Shown here piece by piece: positions 47,864-59,749 of a DNA stretch of 64,000 bases. This stretch comes from Rosellinia necatrix (Eukaryota > Ascomycota > Sordariomycetes > Xylariales > Xylariaceae). The notes beneath the pieces were generated by a model. That model was not told the origin of the DNA and did not search any database. It saw only the letters and a program-made list of their open reading frames with translations. The DNA is taken from positions 2,790,001 to 2,854,000 of the forward strand of contig JAGYVD010000004.1 in NCBI GenBank assembly GCA_021209875.1, written 5' to 3'. Position 1 is the stretch's first letter. Each line of letters begins with the position of its first letter. Made by a program: the position numbers and the translations under genes.

Positions 47864-48895
47864 ATGGCTGGCGCGACTACAAAGAAAAGGAGCCACGCTG
47901 ACTCTGTAGCGACCGGAAAGTTGCAGAGACCAAAAAAGAAGCAGAGGAAGTTTGCGCAATATCATAGCGACTCGGAAGAGGACCTCGAGAATGCCTTCGT
48001 CGACGATCTAGCCTCGCTTTCGGGCTCTGAGGTTGGCTCCGAACCCGACGCTGAAACACCATCATTTCCACCTGCGAGGAAAAATAAAGGGCCTACGAAG
48101 GCGAGAAAGAGTGCAAAGACGAATTCAGACGACGATAGGTCAGATGGCCGGGGTAATGGCGCCGGTGCCGAGAGCGACGGCGACGATGTTGATAGCGAGG
48201 GGGACGAGGAAGAAGACGAATTCACACATTCGGAAGGCGAAACCTTAGATGCTGGGCTAAAACGGAAGAAGTCCAAGCGTAACGATCCGGGCGCATTTGC
48301 TACCTCTTTGCAAAAGATTCTATCTACTGTAATATCGCACCGAGAAATCCGCTGTGACCACCCTTTACTTACATCTTGTGCCGCAGAAACTTTCAAATTC
48401 GAAAAAGCCGGATGCAATTCTATCGCGTAGCGTCGAAGCGCAAAAAGCGAGTCGAGAGATCATCGACGAGTCATTAGAGAGAAAAGCGCGGAAGCTTCTG
48501 TATGTGGCGGTCTAGGCGGGTGGACTGTCTACTCAACCTCGCGAGATCTCCCTACTAATCATTCCTACAGCCGCGACCGGAAACTATTGGCGCTAGAAAA
48601 GGGCCGAGTCAAGGACGTCTTGATGGGTGGTAATAACGAGGAGACATCAACGGGAGAAATCATGCAAACGGAGCGACGCCTACGTAAGACGGCCCATCGC
48701 GGCGTGATTATGTTATTTAGAGCCGTGCGCGAAGCACAAGAGAGGGCCAACGAAGCGGAAAAGAATGCGCGGAAAGACGGTATCATCGGAACCCAACAAC
48801 GACAGGAGAAAGTGAACGAGATGAGCCGGCAGGGCTTCCTGGATTTGATCGCCGGAGGGGGCGGGAAGGTTAAGAATGGGCTGGAAGAACTGTGA
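47864..48895 (+). CDS. RRP15: Ribosomal RNA-processing protein RRP15
   Basis: Nucleolar 60S pre-ribosome factor required for 27S pre-rRNA maturation. Exons: 47864-48328, 48387-48499, 48571-48895; phases agree and give 300 aa. A basic N-terminus (KLQRPKKKQRKF) and a long acidic Ser/Asp/Glu region (residues about 35-125) precede the conserved Rrp15p domain. That domain starts at DPGAFATSLQKILST, runs through KARKLLRDRKLLALEKGRV, TERRLRKTAHRGVIMLFRAVREAQ, and ends with QGFLDLIAGGG. The family core is complete. It converges with the ferredoxin gene (stops 258 bp apart). Confidence 0.93.
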
Positions 48896-49153
48896 AGGAA
48901 TAATACATGGGCGCATCCGCCAATCACGATGGCATTGTAATGGCCCCGATGCCAGAGCTGAGTCCACCCGGGACGTATATGTCCGCTATCAACTGAAGTG
49001 TTATATTATACACGCTTTATACAGTCTACTATTGTCCATCTTAGACAATTTGAGACATATCTGGCCCTTGCGCTTGGACACAAAACATTGGGTCCCTGTA
49101 GGACGAGATGGCCGGCTGATTCGGCTACTTCTGGGAGTTCTATCATCTTTTGA

Positions 49154-49863
49154 TCATTTGGACGTGAAATCGCTGGCTTGCAAATTCCTCGTCATGGAGG
49201 GTAATTTGACTCGAAGCCCGTCCAATTCCTTGGTCATGGCGACTTGGCAGCCGAGGCGGCTCGTCTCCGTCAGGCCGAAGGCGAGGTCGAGCATATCGTT
49301 CTCGTCGTCCTCGGGCTCGGGCATCTTGTCGTAGTAGTCCTCGCCGACGACGATGACATGGCACGTCGAGCAGGCGCACGAGCCGCCGCAGGCGCCCTCC
49401 ATCTCCAGGTCGTTCGCCTGCGCGATGTCCAGCAGGTTATCGCCCGCGGCCACGGCGATCCGGTGCTCCTTGTCGTCCTTGTCGACGAACGTGACGTACA
49501 GCCTGGGACCACTCATCAGCAACGATAGGTCATGCACTGCGGGAAACGCCGGCCTAGGCCCCCCTTCCCCCTCCTTGCGGCGGTGGCGGCGGCGGCGGCG
49601 GCGGTGATGGTTGGTCCCTACTCTTCGCCCGGCTTGGGCGGCGTCACGTGCCCGTGCCATCGCATCTGGGATGTGCTGAAGTGCCGGGAAATCGAACTCG
49701 GCAGCGCCGTGGTGCTCGGAGACGAGTCTATTATCCTGCGACGGGGCGCGAGGGATAAGCAGCGGCTAGCTGCGGATATGGGAAGACTGCGTCGCCATAG
49801 GGCGGTAGTAGAGGTGCTGCCTATGCCTCGCAGCGAGTTTGTGACGAGTTTGGATGCCAACAT
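49154..49863 (-). CDS. YAH1: Mitochondrial adrenodoxin-type 2Fe-2S ferredoxin
   Basis: Electron carrier of mitochondrial iron-sulphur cluster assembly and haem A / coenzyme Q synthesis. Exon 1 is 49863-49622, exon 2 is 49502-49154, phase 2 at the junction, 196 aa. The first 65 or so residues are an Arg/Ser-rich presequence ending RHFSTSQMRWHG. The core starts LYVTFVDKDDKEHRI. The four cluster cysteines are in CGGSCACSTC and RLGCQV. The acidic DENDMLDLAFG helix that binds the reductase is present. The intron is GC-rich with a GGC repeat. Confidence 0.93.
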
Positions 49864-51901
49864 GGCGCTGAGCCTATGAGTAGTCAGGCGAAAGAGTTGG
49901 ATGGCGACAGACGGAGCAGCCGAAAGAGTGAGGCGGAGAGGCGGAGAGGCGGGAGAGAAAGAGGTGGCCGCCTCGAAATACAACTGGGAGAGGAGACTAT
50001 CCTAAAACTTCATCTGCCGCGTCGCGAATGCTGTTGGTTTATATCGTTTATTATAACGCTCAAGTGCTGCACTAATGAGTGGTCGATAGAGACGACCCAA
50101 ATGCATGTGTTTCAAAGGAGCCAACAGTTTAGTTACCTAGGTATTCGCCTTGTTTGGATGTGGTGGTTTGCTTATCGAATAAAAAAAATCCTATTACTTA
50201 AGTACCTACCTATGATAACTAGCTCCGATAAGCTCTAACTAGTTACCTTTTATTGGAGCACTCATTGGTGAACTTAACTCCGAGCTTGCCGATGCCACTG
50301 GCCCGGGACTGTAAATCATTGAGCCCCTCCAAATCTTGGCGGGGTACCCTAACCGTTCCTCCAATTTCAGCACTCCGAGGAACAGACATATGCGATGCAT
50401 TTTGTTAAAAAAAAAAAAAAAACATTACATTCTAATTTATAACATGAAATTAAATGACAGTTATGTATTGTGGGGGATGAGAAGAGAAAATAATAAGCTA
50501 CGCTACCCGGAGACAGAAGGTACCTGGAACGAAACTGGCATGGGTTTATGTGACTAAGGATTGAGACTGATAGGGTTAACAGGAACTCTTGTAGTTTCCA
50601 TTGGGCCTATCTGGGCCATACACTGTGACGGCCTCTTGTATTTGCGTTACGAATTTAATAATAACCAGCATTGTCGGGGGCTAACCTCACTGTCCAGAGG
50701 GTAATGAGCAGCTACGGCGATCGTCCCGATATCGGTATCATAGTCTAGGTCGCATCCAAGTTGGTGTTAATTGAGAAATATGATGGGTGTTTTTGGACTA
50801 TAGGTTTGTGGGACCTTCATAAGCCCTATAGGGTTTCCGCTGCGGTTGTCTTAGGTCGTGATGGCAGTCGGAGGAAGATTTTAGAGAGGCACAGGCTGGC
50901 GGCGTCCGGAAGATGCCTGGCTTGCTGACAGCGTGCCTCTAGCACTGGCATCGTCAAGCTCTTATGATGAAAGTAACCAGGGGTACAGCCTCGTTCCTTT
51001 TGGCTACATATACCTACCTATTATTCAACGCATTTTGGTGTATAAGTCATTTCAGCCTTTCAAACTGAGAATGATTGCCCTAACGTCTAGTATGGAGCTC
51101 GATGCCAATGCTACATAGGTAGGTGGTCGCTAAGTAGCTCTTTAGTCTGGCATTTATAGTGCTCTGGCCCGTGCTAGTGGGGCTCGAGAGCCGGGGCTTT
51201 AGCTCCGTTGCAAATAACTAACCATTATATAAGATTGCCGAACTTCCGGAACCACTGATAAGATTGGACTTCAACGACGTCTCCGACGGTTCTCTTTTCA
51301 AAGAAACCATACAAGTGCGGCCGTTCTAAGCCAAGACAAGCCTATATCCACCTTGATCGAGGTAGCAGGCGGATGCGTTATACATGTGAACACCCACGTA
51401 ACCAATTACAATCGCTGGCCGTAGCAGTTGCATCCTGAATATGTAGGTGCTTTCTACATAAAAGGAAAAGAAAAGAAAACAGATCCGGGGATCGGACAAA
51501 ATTCCGGGGTGCTACAGACCAGACCAGTCAATTCTTCCAGTGGTACGGGCTGCTATCCCATCGAGGCTCCATGTGTACTTCGTTCCATGTAACTTCGTAC
51601 ATACCTACCTACCTGGTTTAGGTGTCTTAGGTAAGTAGGTAGGTAGGTAGGTAGGTAGGTAGGTTAGCTAGTGAGTTACCTGACAGGTAGGTAGCCGGCA
51701 AGCCACACTGCCGCTAATGAATCATCCCCCGCTACCATCGAGATCGAGGTCAGATACTTCTACTATGGCACGATGCTTTCCTTCCCACTTCCAAACAACA
51801 CACAAACAACACACAAATAACACACCCGTGTCTCATTGAGCGAGATACATGCTCACGTACGCACCACACATCGCGACTGGACTATCTCAAATCGCCCGGT
51901 G
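49864..51901. other. Spacer, no gene seen
   Basis: AT-rich segments, an A16 run (50406-50421) and a GTAG/TAGG array at 51600-51665 (about nine units), 240 bp upstream of the kinase start. No supported coding sequence. Confidence 0.5.
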
Positions 51902-54841
51902 ATGCGTGTCCCACAGGCGCATGAGCATGACGTGGTGACGCCGTATTTCCCACGGAGCGGATCCAAGCACACCTCGAAGCTCCTGCTCCGGCCACTGCCG
52001 CCGCCGCCGAAGACGGTAGGCCCGATACTTGATGAAGCGAACGCAAAGGAGCCACTCCCCCCCTTCGAGCTGAAGGTCCATGGGCAATACTATGCTGAGC
52101 CGTCCGAGTCCGGAGAAGCCCTTCCTCCGCCTCTGCCTGCTAGTTTCACAGATAGATATCTCATCCCGACGCTGACGCGCAACGAACGCCTGCGACTTAC
52201 TCTGCTCTGGTACCATACAGCGAATATCGAACAGAATGACAGCCTTCTGGCCGAGGTGGATGCCTTGGTTCGAAGGGCGCACAGCGCCATTGGCTGGGAA
52301 TATACCATTGCTGGTATACTTAATGAGTCCACTTACAGGCGACTGGCTGCCGTCAATTTGCCGCTTGCTATTCTGCCCCGTAGGGAAAGCACCTGCTCCC
52401 ATACCATCAATCAGGGGCTGGACGGCATCTTCATGGTCCTCGATATGTCCCAAGACTGGCGCTTTCGACATTCCCCGCACAGCGAGATTGGCGGGTTGAG
52501 GAGTTATGCGGGTGCGCCTTTACGATTGACGACCGACAACGGGATTGAAATACCCCTAGGCACTTTATGTGTTGCCTCCGACACCCCACAGAAACCGTTG
52601 GGAAAGGTGAGTTGGATCAAAGCGTGCTCTCATCCCTATGGCCATTGAACCGCATGGAACTGTTACTGATTGTTTGGATAGGCCCAATGTGAGACCCTCA
52701 TAAGCTTTTCGGAGCTCATCAGTACCGCCATCGCGAGCCACACGCGGCAGCGCCGGTTGGGGAAGAGGCAAGAAATGACAGATCTCCTTTCGACCTTGAG
52801 TTCGAATGGGGATGCTCAGGACTACGAAGAGAGCGCAGCTGGCATCATTCAACAAGCTTACCCGGGGGCTCATGTGGCACTTCAGCTTGCATTGGAGGGC
52901 CGCGTGCCCGTAAAGGGCCGGCCTGCTATTCGGCTTTCGGATATCGAAGAAGGCTTTTGGGAGGACACTACATTGATCGAGCACACAATCGTGACATCCA
53001 ACTTCGATGAGCTGCGGCCTGCTCAGACCGTCCGTGCGATTATCGCGCGCTGCGGAAGCTCTGACAAGTATGTTGTTGTATCAGGCCTCGATATACATCA
53101 TGTCTTTGATGATTTTGATTCATGGTTTCTCTTCAAAGCTGCAGCTATAATAGCGGATACTCTTCAGGGTCGGCTTCTCCGGCAGGCCCTAGCCGCAAGG
53201 GAGATATTTCTACGCGGAATTACTCATCAACTACGAACGCCCATTCACGGTGTACTCGGCTCAACTGAGCTCCTTGCTGAAGAGCTTGCCGTACGGGGAT
53301 TATTGCTACATAACGATGTCAATACTGTGTCTGTCTCCCCAGCCACCTGCATCAATACGCTACGAAACTCTGCACAAGAGTTAATGAGGACTGTTAATAG
53401 CATCCTGAAATATAACACGTGGGCGGATAGTAACCGCCGGAAGTGCCACAGCCCGTACGACTTGGGTCGCCTCGAAGGTGATATCCTCCCTAAAACATTA
53501 TCGCATATTCTACAGGACCATCTCCACAGTACTTCCGTGGAATTTCGCAACAAATTAAACCACTCCCGGTCTCTAGTTACAGACCCGGACCTTCTGAAAG
53601 ACTGCCTCCAGGAAGTACTTTTGAATGCTATTCAGTCGGTAGTCGGGAGGCCCTCAGGGACTGTCATATTCACAATGCGAGACAACGAGGATGAGTCAAA
53701 GCTGATATTCGACGTTGTGGATAACGGTGTAGGGGTCGGAATCCAAGATCATAGTTCTATCTTCCAACCTTTCTACAAAGTGGATAGCTTCAAGCTCGGG
53801 GCTGGGCTTGGACTTACTCTGGCCAAACAAATCGCTACTTCTTTACAAGGAGATGTCAGGTTGATTTCATCTTCGCTAGACCTTGGGTCACACTTCCGGG
53901 TGGAATTTAACGACCCTATTTTTGCTCCGCCCCATCAGTCCCAGGCCAAGCTCGAGATTGGACTTCAACATTTACCCAAAACGTTCCTATGGAAACTTAG
54001 CGGAACAGATCATGCACATTTTGCTGATCATATAGCGAGACACCTTGCGCTAAGCAAGTTCCATATGCATACCAATTCTGATGTCGGTCTCATCTTTGCC
54101 GACTCTGACATAGAACGGTTGCGTGATGCATATCCCTCAGCTGTCATAATCGTCTTCAGGAAAGCCGAAACTGCTCCCCAGAATTCACTAGGACCGGGCA
54201 TTTCCCTTGTAAGTGGACCGTTACATACCGAGACGTTGAGTCAAATGCTACTTCAAGCGGATACTATGTACAAGGAACTTGCAGATCAGGTTGATCGCCG
54301 GGACTCGCGTAAGGAAGTCTCGCCAGTAGATGGAGCGATCGTTGGTACCACCCCAACTGCGGAGATTGCCAGTCTCAACATTTCAGATGGTCTATCAGTG
54401 CAATATGACTGCGACAGCCAACCTGTCCGGGCTCTTCTCGTTGACGATAACCCCATCAATCTCCGAATACTGAAAATGTTTTGCAGCAAGCGCAAGATCC
54501 CATTCGCCACAGCGGAGGATGGGAACATCGCGATCAAACAATTCATAATGGGGGCCGAAATCAAAAAGCCTTTTACTCTAGTGCTAATGGATCTCCAAAT
54601 GCCAAATTGCGACGGTATCGAGGCGACCCGGGCAATTCGCGCATACGAACGTGATAACGAGCTGCGCAGGTCTTCGATCTTTATGGTGACCGGTCAGGAT
54701 TGGGGAAAGGATAAAATTGCCTGTCAAGAAGCAGGTACGGATGTGTTCTTGATTAAACCGGCCTCGCCAAAGTTATTGGATATGCACATCGCGAGATTTT
54801 TCAAAGCTTATCACCCGGCCTATTTAACCTCATTTTCGTGA
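51902..54841 (+). CDS. Hybrid histidine kinase with N-terminal GAF domain
   Basis: A fungal two-component sensor that autophosphorylates and passes phosphate to its own receiver domain. Exon 1 is 51902-52606, exon 2 is 52682-54841, phase 0, 954 aa. A GAF-like domain covers roughly residues 90-260 (CSHTINQG, DWRFRHSP, GGLRSYAGAPLRL). The HisKA box is THQLRTPIHGVLGS (His417). The ATPase domain has an N-box (LLNAIQSVVG), G1 VVDNGVGVG and G2 GAGLGLTLAK. The receiver domain begins LLVDDNPINLRIL, with phospho-acceptor Asp872 in LMDLQMP and the Lys of FLIKPAS. No transmembrane segment. The start MRVPQAHEHDVV matches relatives I remember, although the frame is open 66 nt further upstream. Confidence 0.92.
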
Positions 54842-54959
54842 CACCGGGCTTACACGATTAGGCGCCAGAACTCAACTCTCTCATTTTCTCGAGGGTGCGA
54901 ACTGACTTCAAGAGCGAGATATTCGGTAGTAAGAGTGAGGTTCCTATCAAGTTCATAGA

Positions 54960-55330
54960 CTAGCCTCGAGTGCTTCCCCAACTCTTGCTGTAGAGAAAAA
55001 GAAAGCAATTCCGACCCTCATCATCACCGCCCATAAGGTCTCGATAAACCCTAGTGGGAATTAGCACTTGTTCATCGTCATACTCATACCCTCCATAGTT
55101 TGATACGTGATCATTGAGCCGGGTAATCCCACCACCTTTTCCTTTGGGATCTTTTGATTTGTCCGCACACAACTAGCTCTGCATACCTAATCTCATCGAA
55201 CGGATTCCCCGGATCGTGGTGGCGGTCCGATACCCAAAGCTTGACTAAATAGATTGCGAATTTAGGCAGGGTAACCTCCGGGATAGAACTGGAGTTGGCA
55301 AATGCACTGTTTCAATATCATGATGAATTG
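54960..55330 (-). pseudogene. Frameshifted remnant of an unknown fungal protein
   Basis: Two coherent minus-strand frames abut near 55165. The upstream one reads KFAIYLVKLWVSDRHHDP then NPFDEIRYAELVV; the downstream one reads ADKSKDPKGKGGG, then DDEQVLIPTRVYRDLMGG to a stop at 54960. They join smoothly in sense if one base is skipped, and the gap leaves no room for an intron. No start codon is evident. Function unknown. Confidence 0.5.
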
Positions 55331-56430
55331 TAAATTCATCCCGCGAGCATCAAAGTCACGTGGATGAATCTAGCACCGTCTCTATCAATGGCACCATGAG
55401 GTCGCACACTCAGACGCCTGCAAGCTGCCAAGCATTGTCAATGTATTTACCATGGCCTATGGAACAGCTGTCACACCGGGAGCACTGACTCCCGCAGCGC
55501 TTCGGCGCGGGAACAGAGCGTGACAGAGCCGTTGAATTTCAGGACATTCCCTTCTGGCCACGGCTCGATTTGACGCTCGCTGCATATGTTAAATTGTTCA
55601 ATAGACCATTTTCGATTGGAATCTAGGTCTGTTGCTTTATGTACATAGATGCTTGGCCATCAGGAAATTAGTCCGTGCTTGCTCTCCAGTGACGCCGAGG
55701 CCGAAATCGTGAATTTTGAGTCCTGATACACCACGCCCATGTTTTGAGTCTTGAGCCTCCGGTTTCACTTCGAATTTTGCAGGATACAGAGCGAGCAGGC
55801 CGACCCAGAGAGAGATTTAAATCCCGAGCCCGCGTATAACGATTGTTGTATTGCGGAAATTTGTTGGAAGCCCCGTGGTAGGGATGACACATTTGAATAG
55901 GTATGTTCCCGGCCTCCCTAGTAGAAGTTGAGCATAGCGATCGGGAAAGCGCGATCATCACCATCATCATATTAACGCCATCTGTCTCCTCATCAGCATC
56001 ATCATCATTACCAACGTTCTCATGCCATTATCGCCACCGCAATTACCCTCACAGTCAATAAAGCCACCATCACCCAACACATGTGAGGCTGTGATACGGA
56101 CCCTGATATGGTTTCTTGGCTGGAGAAGTACCGGGGAGTACGTGGATTTTCTCTCGGGGCTCATCAGAGAGTCTTCATACAGGGGCATCTATCTCGAACT
56201 ATATCCGTCAGAAGATCCGCCGGTCCATGGGAGCTATGCAAGGATTTGAGGATCAGTCAGCGCGGCATGCATCTCTGCGGCTTTTGGCATTGGGTGGACC
56301 CAGATGCTTCCCTACCACCTCTGCCCTGTTTGTTTGAAATCGGGGCTGTTTCTCGAGTTGCGTGCTATATTGGATTAGCATTTGCGACTCAATTGGTATG
56401 AATTGAGGATATTATTCCCAGACGAAACCT
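55331..56430. other. Spacer with CAT-type microsatellite
   Basis: ATCATC runs lie at 55952-56010. Two overlapping plus-strand frames (56108-56401) look partly coherent but lack a start, stop or recognisable motif; possible relic. Confidence 0.4.
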
Positions 56431-58982
56431 CTAGTCATAGTACAGCTTAAACAAGTGCTCTGGGAATTTGACGATGGCGTTCGGTGCATCGGTTGCGGGT
56501 GCGCGCCCGTGGTCCTTGGTTTCTTTCTGTTCAATAATTTTCGAGCGCGCTTCTCTCAGTATTTCCGTGAATATGTGTTGACTCACGGTAATTGCTTTTA
56601 AAGCCTGAATCGCCTCACCGCAGACTTCAATGCTTTCGCCAAGCTTCCCCTGCAGTTGATAGCACCGCGCCAGCTCAACCAGGGAAGCTATTCTGTCTGG
56701 ATGGTAATTGCCGCGTCTCAAAGATATTGTTGTCTGGTGCCCGGCTACGTTGACCAGGATATCCTCAGCTTCTTTGAACTGGCGCTGTTGAATCAAGAGA
56801 GTGGCGAGCACTTGACGTCCGAATAGGACGCCGATACGATCAGCGCCGGTGTTTCGAGTTGCGATGGGAAAGATATGCCTCATGATATCTTCTGCTTTTT
56901 CGTAACGACCGAGCGCGCCCAGGACGACAGCTTTATCTTCATGAGCTAGCAACGTCCCGGCCAGATTCTTTGCCCGTCTTCGCCTTGCGTGTTGCGATGA
57001 CATCCTCCACGAGACGCAACGCATCGTGAAGTTTATTCATACCCCAATAAGGCAGGAGACACGGATAATATTCTCTTTCACATTGGCTGTATGCAAGTTG
57101 TCTATCCCGAGGTTTTATACCATGCCGTCATGGGCTTCGAGGGATAAACTAAGAGTCCTTTCAATGTCACCTTGCCGCCAGTACTTCGCCACTGTCATCC
57201 CAAGGTCATTTATTGCCTCTAGGATGTCAGAGTGTGTTCGACCCTGTAGCTCCGTCAGGCCGTCAACGGCCTCTGTCTGTAATATCATCGCCGCACTGAA
57301 ATTGCCCTGCTGCCATAGCGTTCTACTTAGTTTATGCGGGGCACGCAGTGTTTCCGGGTGTTTTCGTCCAAAACATCTTTCACATGTCGCAGCGATACTC
57401 TCTTGTAGTTTGAGTGCCTCGTCCTCAGCTTCGGATCCCAGGGGGGTTAAAAGATGGACGCTGAGAGCACATAACCAGCCATATCTGCCCAGAGTGCTTG
57501 GTGGCTGAGGTTCATTCCGGGCCGATTTCGTGCCCAATCGTGAACCACCGGATGGATTGTGTAGGTTTCGCTGTTGCTATTGTAGTAGATGAGCGACATC
57601 TTTTCCAATTCACTTAAGACGCCGCTGACCCTGTCTTTTGCCGACTCTAACCCATCAAGATGTCGACCATCCCGTACTAACGGCGGAAGTGGCGTTGGGT
57701 TGTTTATCCCGATGATGATCATAAAGATAAACGCGAATCGTTGTTGAAGTATGTCGCCAAGACCACGCTGTTTTCGAAAGGAGTTGCGCTCTTCTTCAAT
57801 AGTGGTTGCTTTTTCATGTTCAGCCTCGGCAGTCGTATTTTTCATTGCCTGGAACAATATAGTAGGAGAGAGGTTATCTCGGTAAAGAGACGAGAGAGCT
57901 GAAGAAGCTGAATAGTATCGACGGCTTGCTGGCCCTCCCTTTTTTCAGGTAGATAAAGCACATGGCGAAGTACTAGCTACACTACGGTGTAGCTCTAGAG
58001 GCACATTTGTGCATACAAGGACTAAAGGCCTCCCACCTTAGATGGTAGGCCTAGGAATCAATAATATTAAGCCCTACCCCTATACTCAGCTATTTACTTG
58101 TGACCCAGCTGCTACCTTCTAATGACTAGACCTCACTCTGAACATTCTTTATATGACGCCTTTCCTCGAGGTGCTTATAGAAAAGCTCAAAGGTTGTCCA
58201 AATAGCCTTTTCATTTATCATTTTTGCCTTCACCTTGAGATCTCGCAGCTTTTTTCACCCATGACGATACCATCCGAGGTAATCCTGAAGACTGCAGGAT
58301 CTCTCTCTAATAGCGGCACCTGCTTGCACTATAGCCAGGGCAAGGCTACTAAGTGCGTCTATAATCTTTTTTGCGCCGGCTGTCAGTTCGGACTCCCATG
58401 GCAGCGGAAGACAAGTTGCCTTTAAAAGTAGCTCGGATGCTTCTTTGGGTCGGAGGCCACTGAAACTGAAGGACTTCGAGCCCACGGTTCCCAGCACTCT
58501 GAAGAATTAGTTCCTAGTAGTGATGAGGATATGGCCACCTTAGCCTTTCGGGAAGTAGCTCGGACAAGATTCGACGTCGATCGCAGGGTCATCTGCATTG
58601 TCGAAGATCAGAAGCCAGCGCTGTTTCACCGTCGATAGCCACTTTATTGCGGAGTTCGGGGTTGGTTCTACGCCATTTAGCTTAGCAATCTCCCCTGGGG
58701 TCTTCATGATATTCTGGATTGAGCTCCCGTCGACGTAGAAAACACCCCAGTAACCAGGGAACCAGGTTAGCGGATACCCAGCCGGTCAGACGAAGTGAAG
58801 CCGTCGTTACCTATGACAATTATCCTCAGCAATTTTACAGCAGAACTGGGTTTTCCCCGACCCTCCCAACCCATGTATGACAAAACGTCGTTGTGGTTGA
58901 TTAATAAAGTCCAGTTAGCGCATCTCGGCCAGGGTAGCAAGCAGCTCGCCGCGCCCGAGACTACGCCCAGAACTTCGGCCAT
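56431..58982 (-). pseudogene. NB-ARC / TPR (NLR-type) gene, decayed and interrupted
   Basis: Read on the minus strand, the order is that of fungal NLR proteins. A start MAEVLGVVSGAAS (58982) leads to a P-loop HGLGGSGKTQ (about 58850). GVFYVDGSSIQNIM follows, then a Walker B-like WLLIFDNADD (about 58600), ILITTRN, and SFSFSGLRPKEASELLLK. The winged-helix-like HPVVHDWAR (about 57540) comes next, then TPR-type repeats (ALGRYEKAEDI, LLIQQRQFKEAEDIL) to a stop at 56431. Breaks: a TAA before the P-loop segment, a lost splice acceptor near 58750, TAA codons after FPKG and TTRN, frameshifts in the TPR part near 57020, and the 211-bp repeat at 57945-58155. It encoded a probable self/non-self recognition receptor. 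Confidence 0.8.
57945..58155 (+). mobile_element. 211-bp dispersed repeat, copy 2, inside the NLR pseudogene
   Basis: Same ends and length as 41658-41868. Internal hairpins include AGCTACAC / GTGTAGCT around TACG (about 57974) and AGGCCT arms around an ACC / GGT stem (about 58027-58053). It separates the NLR winged-helix part from the NB-ARC part. No open frame of note. Confidence 0.8.
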
Positions 58983-59493
58983 GGCCCGTCCGAGCCTGCG
59001 GCCGATCCCAACCGCGGTAGATCGTCGGAGACGGCGGCGGCCTCCAACACCACCACGGCGACCGGAGGCCGTGTGGGAAGACGTCCTGGCCCGGTGTCGC
59101 TATGGGCCGCAGAGCGAGAACTTAGAAGAGTGCGATCATGAATGGCGGGTGGCAGATGGCGATGTGGCGCTATCTACCTACCTACCTACCTACCTACCTG
59201 GGTAAGTAGGTAGTGGGTTGGGTACCTCGGCCTAGGAATACCTGCTGAACAAATGACGATGTTTCTGCACATTGGACTCAATAAGTAGACTCAATACTCC
59301 GGCAGGCGGCAGGCGGCAGGCAGCACCAAGGGAGATAACCTGTATGTGATGCGTGCGACATGCGTCAGTCCTCGTATAACACAACATGCGAACCATGCAG
59401 GGGCACCTGTTCTGTTTAGGGGGGCATTTGGGAGCTTGTTGCTGAGTACATACGTAATCAGCCCCCCCCTTCCTTCCCTTCCATCCCTATCCC

Positions 59494-59530
<37 letters not shown>

Positions 59531-59749
59531 CGTCCCACGACCAGTCACGTTCTGCCGTTTTGCCGCCTCTGTACCTACTTAAGGAAGGTAAGCACATAGC
59601 CATAGATATCGCGTCATCGGCCCTCGTGGCTTGTATCCTACCCCGTTTCCTGAACTTTCCAAGAATCACACACTACCTAGGTACCTCTTAACACCCTCAC
59701 CTCACTGGGTCCCGGGACAGACTCTGACCACGCACTTGGTCCTCGACCG
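58983..59749. repeat. Spacer with TACC array and CAG microsatellite
   Basis: TACC units at 59173-59200 and a pure (CAG)n run of about ten units at 59497-59527. The open frames here are repeat translations. This is the upstream flank of the P450 gene. Confidence 0.7.
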
